Positions 61,261 through 64,000 of a stretch of DNA of 64,000 nt are shown piece after piece (within the stretch, counting starts at the first letter, position 1; the number at the start of each line of letters is the position of its first letter). Both the position numbers and the translations under genes were made by a program. The stretch is from NCBI GenBank assembly GCA_051883555.1, contig JBJETY010000036.1:1-64000 (forward strand). The letters run 5' to 3'. The DNA is from CAG-917 sp051883555 (GTDB taxonomy: Bacteria > Bacillota > Clostridia > Christensenellales > CAG-917). The notes under the pieces are model-generated. The model searched no databases. It saw nothing but the letters and a program-made list of their open reading frames with translations, and was not told where the DNA came from.

Positions 61261-62454
61261 ATGGACTTAAAAAATTTTAAGTCGTTATCAACCTTTGACA
61301 AAACGGCAACGATCGCCTTTTTTGTCACTATCTTTTTTGCAATTGTAATAATTGCAATTTTAGCCGTTTGCAAAAAACGCAACTCGTCAGAAAAAGCCAG
61401 ACCATACGTCGGCGGTTTCATTTTCGGCTACAGTTTGTCGCTTATTCTTATGTTAGGCTTCTTAAAGCTCGACGAATATTCGGCAGCCGGCTATATCGAA
61501 GCGAATAGTTTCTACCCTGTTCTCGCATTCGTTCTGACCGTTCTCGTCCTTGCAATCGTAGCTATAATCATTCTGCTTTTCAAACGCGACAAGTTCTCGC
61601 TCTTTGCCAAAATCGCAGGCGGAATCATCATAGCGTTTGCGGTAGCTTTAATTATTGCAATGGGCGTTTTAAAGAACGACATCGTTCTCAGCGCCGCCGA
61701 CAATGCAATGCTTTATATCTTTACGATACTTATCGTTGCGGCTATTGCGGTTCTTGCAATTTTCTGCGGAAAAAAGGAAGACGGCAGATTGCATACGAAA
61801 TCCATCGTTTACGCCTCTCTTTCGATTGCTCTGTCGTTCGCTCTTTCATACGTCAGATTCTTTGAAATGCCGAGTGGCGGCTCGATAACTTTGGCAAGCA
61901 TTCTTCCGCTTATGATTTATTCGTATATGTTCGGAATACGCCGTGGCATCATAGCAGGTATAATCTACGGTTTCTTACAGTTTATTCAGGCACCGTGGCT
62001 CTACCACCCTGTACAGTTCCTTCTCGATTATCCAATCGCATTCTCGGCTATCGGACTTAGCGGACTTTTCAAAGAAGTCGGACTTTTCAAAAATAAACCT
62101 ATCGTCAACTTCCTGCTTGGCGGACTTCTTGCCGCGGTATTGCGTTATTTCTCTCACGTTATAAGCGGCGTATTTATCTTCGGAAGCGGCGACCCTAACT
62201 ATACGGCTGTTGCATGGAGTTTCCTTTACAACTCGTTTGTATTTGCAGACCTTGCTATCGCACTCGTTGCAGGCTCGCTTATGTTCGCTTCAAAAGAATT
62301 TGTCAAACGACTTGACGTCAGTCTCCCTGCGTCAAACAAGGACGTAACGATCGAAGGAAAAACCGAAGAGACGTCAAACGGCTCTGACGAAGAAGTTAAA
62401 GAGAGTAAAACGGAAATCAATGCAGAATCCGGCAATACTTCGTCAGAAAGCTGA
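61261..62454 (+). CDS. thiT: ThiT-type thiamine ECF transporter S component with N-terminal extension
   Basis: 397 residues from ATG 61261, which has GGAAGGAG upstream. The frame is open back to 61135, but that part is riboswitch and terminator, not protein. Residues ~180-340 are the ThiT domain (SIVYASLSIALSFALSYVRFFEMPSGGSITLASILPLMIYSYMFGIRRGIIAGIIYGFLQFIQAPWLYHPVQFLLDYPIAF). The first ~170 residues add about five extra membrane segments. A ~50-residue acidic tail follows the last span. ECF energising subunits are not in the window. Confidence 0.9.
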   Translation: MDLKNFKSLSTFDKTATIAFFVTIFFAIVIIAILAVCKKRNSSEKARPYVGGFIFGYSLSLILMLGFLKLDEYSAAGYIEANSFYPVLAFVLTVLVLAIVAIIILLFKRDKFSLFAKIAGGIIIAFAVALIIAMGVLKNDIVLSAADNAMLYIFTILIVAAIAVLAIFCGKKEDGRLHTKSIVYASLSIALSFALSYVRFFEMPSGGSITLASILPLMIYSYMFGIRRGIIAGIIYGFLQFIQAPWLYHPVQFLLDYPIAFSAIGLSGLFKEVGLFKNKPIVNFLLGGLLAAVLRYFSHVISGVFIFGSGDPNYTAVAWSFLYNSFVFADLAIALVAGSLMFASKEFVKRLDVSLPASNKDVTIEGKTEETSNGSDEEVKESKTEINAESGNTSSES

Positions 62455-62788
62455 AAACCGTTTTAAGGCTGTTTATTAAACGTTGCCTTTAAATGCGTAC
62501 AAATAAACAAACTGAATAATATCGCAAAAGAAAAAGGGACGATTCGTCCCTTTTTCTTGTCTTAACTATTTATAAACACGTAAAACTTTTTAATTAAACT
62601 ACAAACCATTTAAGCAAATCGCAACCTCTTTAATTAAATCACGAAGTTAGCGTCAACGTCATCGACCGAAAAAATAATAGCTTCGTTTATTCAATCGCAT
62701 TATTTATTCCATAGCTTTGTTTATTCCTTTGTTTATTCCATAGCTTTGTTTATTCAGTCTGCTATTCTACTCCCGAGTGTAAATTCAA
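62455..62788. other. Intergenic region, thiT to thiN
   Basis: Bidirectional terminator at 62531-62555 (AAAAAGGGACG/CGTCCCTTTTT) and a repeat-rich patch at about 62676-62760 where RGCTTYGTTTATTC units recur. Confidence 0.7.
62531..62555. terminator. Bidirectional terminator, thiT and thiN
   Basis: AAAAAGGGACG-ATT-CGTCCCTTTTT. Confidence 0.85.
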
Positions 62789-63397
62789 TCACTTTTTATA
62801 ATGGAAAATGAACGCTTCCCCGTCCGTTATTTCGAATTTAACCGTTTCGTCCGTCGCTACGTTAGACATACCGCGAGAAAGGTCGTCGCTTTTTATGGTC
62901 AGATTATCGAGAGGATATTTTACGCCGTACGCTTTTAAACACGTAACGGAGTTAAAAGGCATAACGGATATCAGATCGCCGCATTGCGCGGCAAATTCGA
63001 TATTAGATGCCGCATAAAAAATTTCAAGCGTTTTTCCGTTTACGTTGTCAATCGCCATAGCGTCGATACCGTTTTCCGCCGATTTTTTAATAAGGCTTAA
63101 ATTCGCCAACTGGTGGTCAAGTCTGCCGCCCGTAACTCCGGAAAACACCGCCTTTTTATAACCGTTTTCAATAGCGTATTCAAGACACAATTCACCGTCG
63201 GAATAATTCTTTTCAGACGGATATCTTATTGCGTTTTCCACGTCGCGCTCTTTTGACGAATCGAAATCGCCGATAACGACAACGGGTTTTACTCCGTATC
63301 CTTTTACTTTGTCGTAACCTCCGTCGGCGCATATAAGGTCGCCAAACGGCTGTGAAACGCTGTCACTGTTTAAAGCTATAAAACATTCTTTAAGCAT
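62789..63397 (-). CDS. thiN: Thiamine pyrophosphokinase
   Basis: Converts imported thiamine to TPP. 202 residues: DLICADGGYDKVKGYGVKPVVVIGDFDSS near 20-48, YPSEKNYSDGELCLEYAIENGYKKAVFSGVTGGRLDHQLANLSLI near 59-103 (catalytic and substrate residues), LSRGMSNVATDE near 170-181. Overlaps the tcdA-like gene by 8 bp. With ThiT it makes a salvage route whose product binds the ThiT riboswitch. Confidence 0.94.
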   Translation of the reverse strand: MLKECFIALNSDSVSQPFGDLICADGGYDKVKGYGVKPVVVIGDFDSSKERDVENAIRYPSEKNYSDGELCLEYAIENGYKKAVFSGVTGGRLDHQLANLSLIKKSAENGIDAMAIDNVNGKTLEIFYAASNIEFAAQCGDLISVMPFNSVTCLKAYGVKYPLDNLTIKSDDLSRGMSNVATDETVKFEITDGEAFIFHYKK

Positions 63398-64000
63398 TTA
63401 AAAGCTCCTTTATAACGAACTCGCCGATTTTTATCCCCGCCGCCGCAGGAGAAAAAGAAACACTTCCGGGAATATGTCTGCCGTTTTCGGTTATCTGCAA
63501 ATCGGGTTTAATCGGAACGTCGCGGCTGAACAAAACTTTAAGAGATTTAATTCCCCTGTCTTTAAGTTCTTTGCGCATCACCTTGCAAAGCGGACAGACG
63601 CTTGTCGAATAAATATCGTCGATTATGAAATCGGTAGACAACTTATTTCCCGTCCCCATACAACTTATAATTTTTACGCCGACGTTTTTTGCGTTTTCTA
63701 TAAGCAAAAGTTTACTCGAAACGGTATCTATTGCGTCAACTATATAATCGAATTTTGAAAGGTCGATTTCGTCGGCTGTCGACTCGTCGTAAAACATTTC
63801 AAAAGGTCTGGCGTTGATTTTAGGGTTTATATCGAACATTCTGTCGCATATAACTTCAACCTTGCTCTTGCCTATGGTGCTGTGAGTCGCTATAATCTGC
63901 CTGTTGATGTTGCTAGGCGACACAAAATCGTTGTCTACAACGGCAATAGTGCCTATACCGCCCCTTGCTAAAATTTCCGCCACGTAGCCGCCTACTCCGC
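63390..64000 (-). CDS. TcdA/ThiF-family E1-like enzyme (5' end outside window)
   Basis: The frame runs to the window edge, reading GVGGYVAEILARGGIGTIAVVDNDFVSPSNINRQIIATHSTIGKSKVEVI, the adenylate-forming ThiF/MoeB/TcdA fold. Later FDYIVDAIDTVSSKLLLIENAKNVGVKIISCMGTGNKL and VMRKELKDRGIKSLKVLFSRD favour TcdA (YgdL), which dehydrates t6A in tRNA to its cyclic form. The start codon is outside; a GTG at 63983 is not the start. Cysteines CPLC near the middle replace the usual DPL segment. It lies upstream of thiN. Confidence 0.88.
   Translation of the reverse strand, partial: GVGGYVAEILARGGIGTIAVVDNDFVSPSNINRQIIATHSTIGKSKVEVICDRMFDINPKINARPFEMFYDESTADEIDLSKFDYIVDAIDTVSSKLLLIENAKNVGVKIISCMGTGNKLSTDFIIDDIYSTSVCPLCKVMRKELKDRGIKSLKVLFSRDVPIKPDLQITENGRHIPGSVSFSPAAAGIKIGEFVIKELLNA

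Overview
The window looks like a chromosomal segment of a low-GC, Gram-positive, spore-forming Clostridia (Bacillota), probably an uncultured gut-type lineage. The basis is the gene content (SpmA/SpmB, SpoVT, a SpoVB-type flippase, RNase J, the DUF512 radical-SAM protein next to der, DnaD plus a DnaI-type loader, split transketolase), strong AGGAGG-type ribosome binding sites, many U-tailed terminators and very AT-rich intergenic DNA. I see no rRNA, CRISPR array, insertion sequence, prophage or integrase. Both edges cut genes: an RlmL-type methyltransferase at the left and a TcdA/ThiF-family E1-like enzyme at the right.

Layout. 1-4.4 kb: rlmL-like and mog (minus), tmRNA (plus), ketopantoate reductase and tRNA-Thr(GGT) (minus). 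4.4-12.2 kb: a minus-strand operon of RNase J, a GT-B-like glycosyltransferase, DUF512, Der and an aminotransferase, with a sugar nucleotidyltransferase upstream. 12.3-14.6 kb: serC-serA. 15-24.5 kb: lipoprotein, diacylglycerol-kinase-like protein, MgtC, ClpB, an RHH protein and a GPH sugar transporter. 24.6-32.5 kb: flavoprotein-Mrp-MGMT-like group, a GGDEF-EAL protein and two uncharacterised proteins. 32.9-43.4 kb: rsmA, tatD-metG, spmA and spmB, and spoVT-spoVB-mazG-dus. 43.8-48 kb: flavin reductase pair, preQ1-controlled queT, dnaD-dnaI. 48-52 kb: split transketolase and an accessory-looking patch (two unknown small proteins, a structured RNA, a ladder of hairpins, a LURP-one protein). 52.3-55.9 kb: folC-folE-folP-folBK. 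56-64 kb: a DUF5058 membrane pair, a GH2 glycosidase, a phosphodiesterase, TPP-riboswitch-controlled thiT, thiamine pyrophosphokinase and tcdA.

How genes work together. Serine comes from serA and serC. Folate is made by four clustered and overlapping genes. Thiamine is salvaged (ThiT import, then pyrophosphokinase), with import under a TPP riboswitch. Queuosine precursor is imported by QueT under a preQ1 riboswitch. The spoVT operon carries a sigma-G-like promoter, consistent with forespore expression.

Most notable signals: (1) a promoter-terminator-bounded RNA at 50902-51104 with a perfect 15-bp closing stem, a large internal bubble and an apical stem, resembling 6S RNA or a regulatory leader; (2) a ladder of six small hairpins linked by a GTTATATT motif at 51221-51380; (3) long acidic C-terminal tails on four unrelated membrane proteins; (4) intergenic DNA repeatedly filled with degenerate 15-35-bp tandem repeats, a different unit in each gap; (5) a probable leaderless mRNA at 31338. 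All calls are from reading the sequence; no database search or folding program was run.
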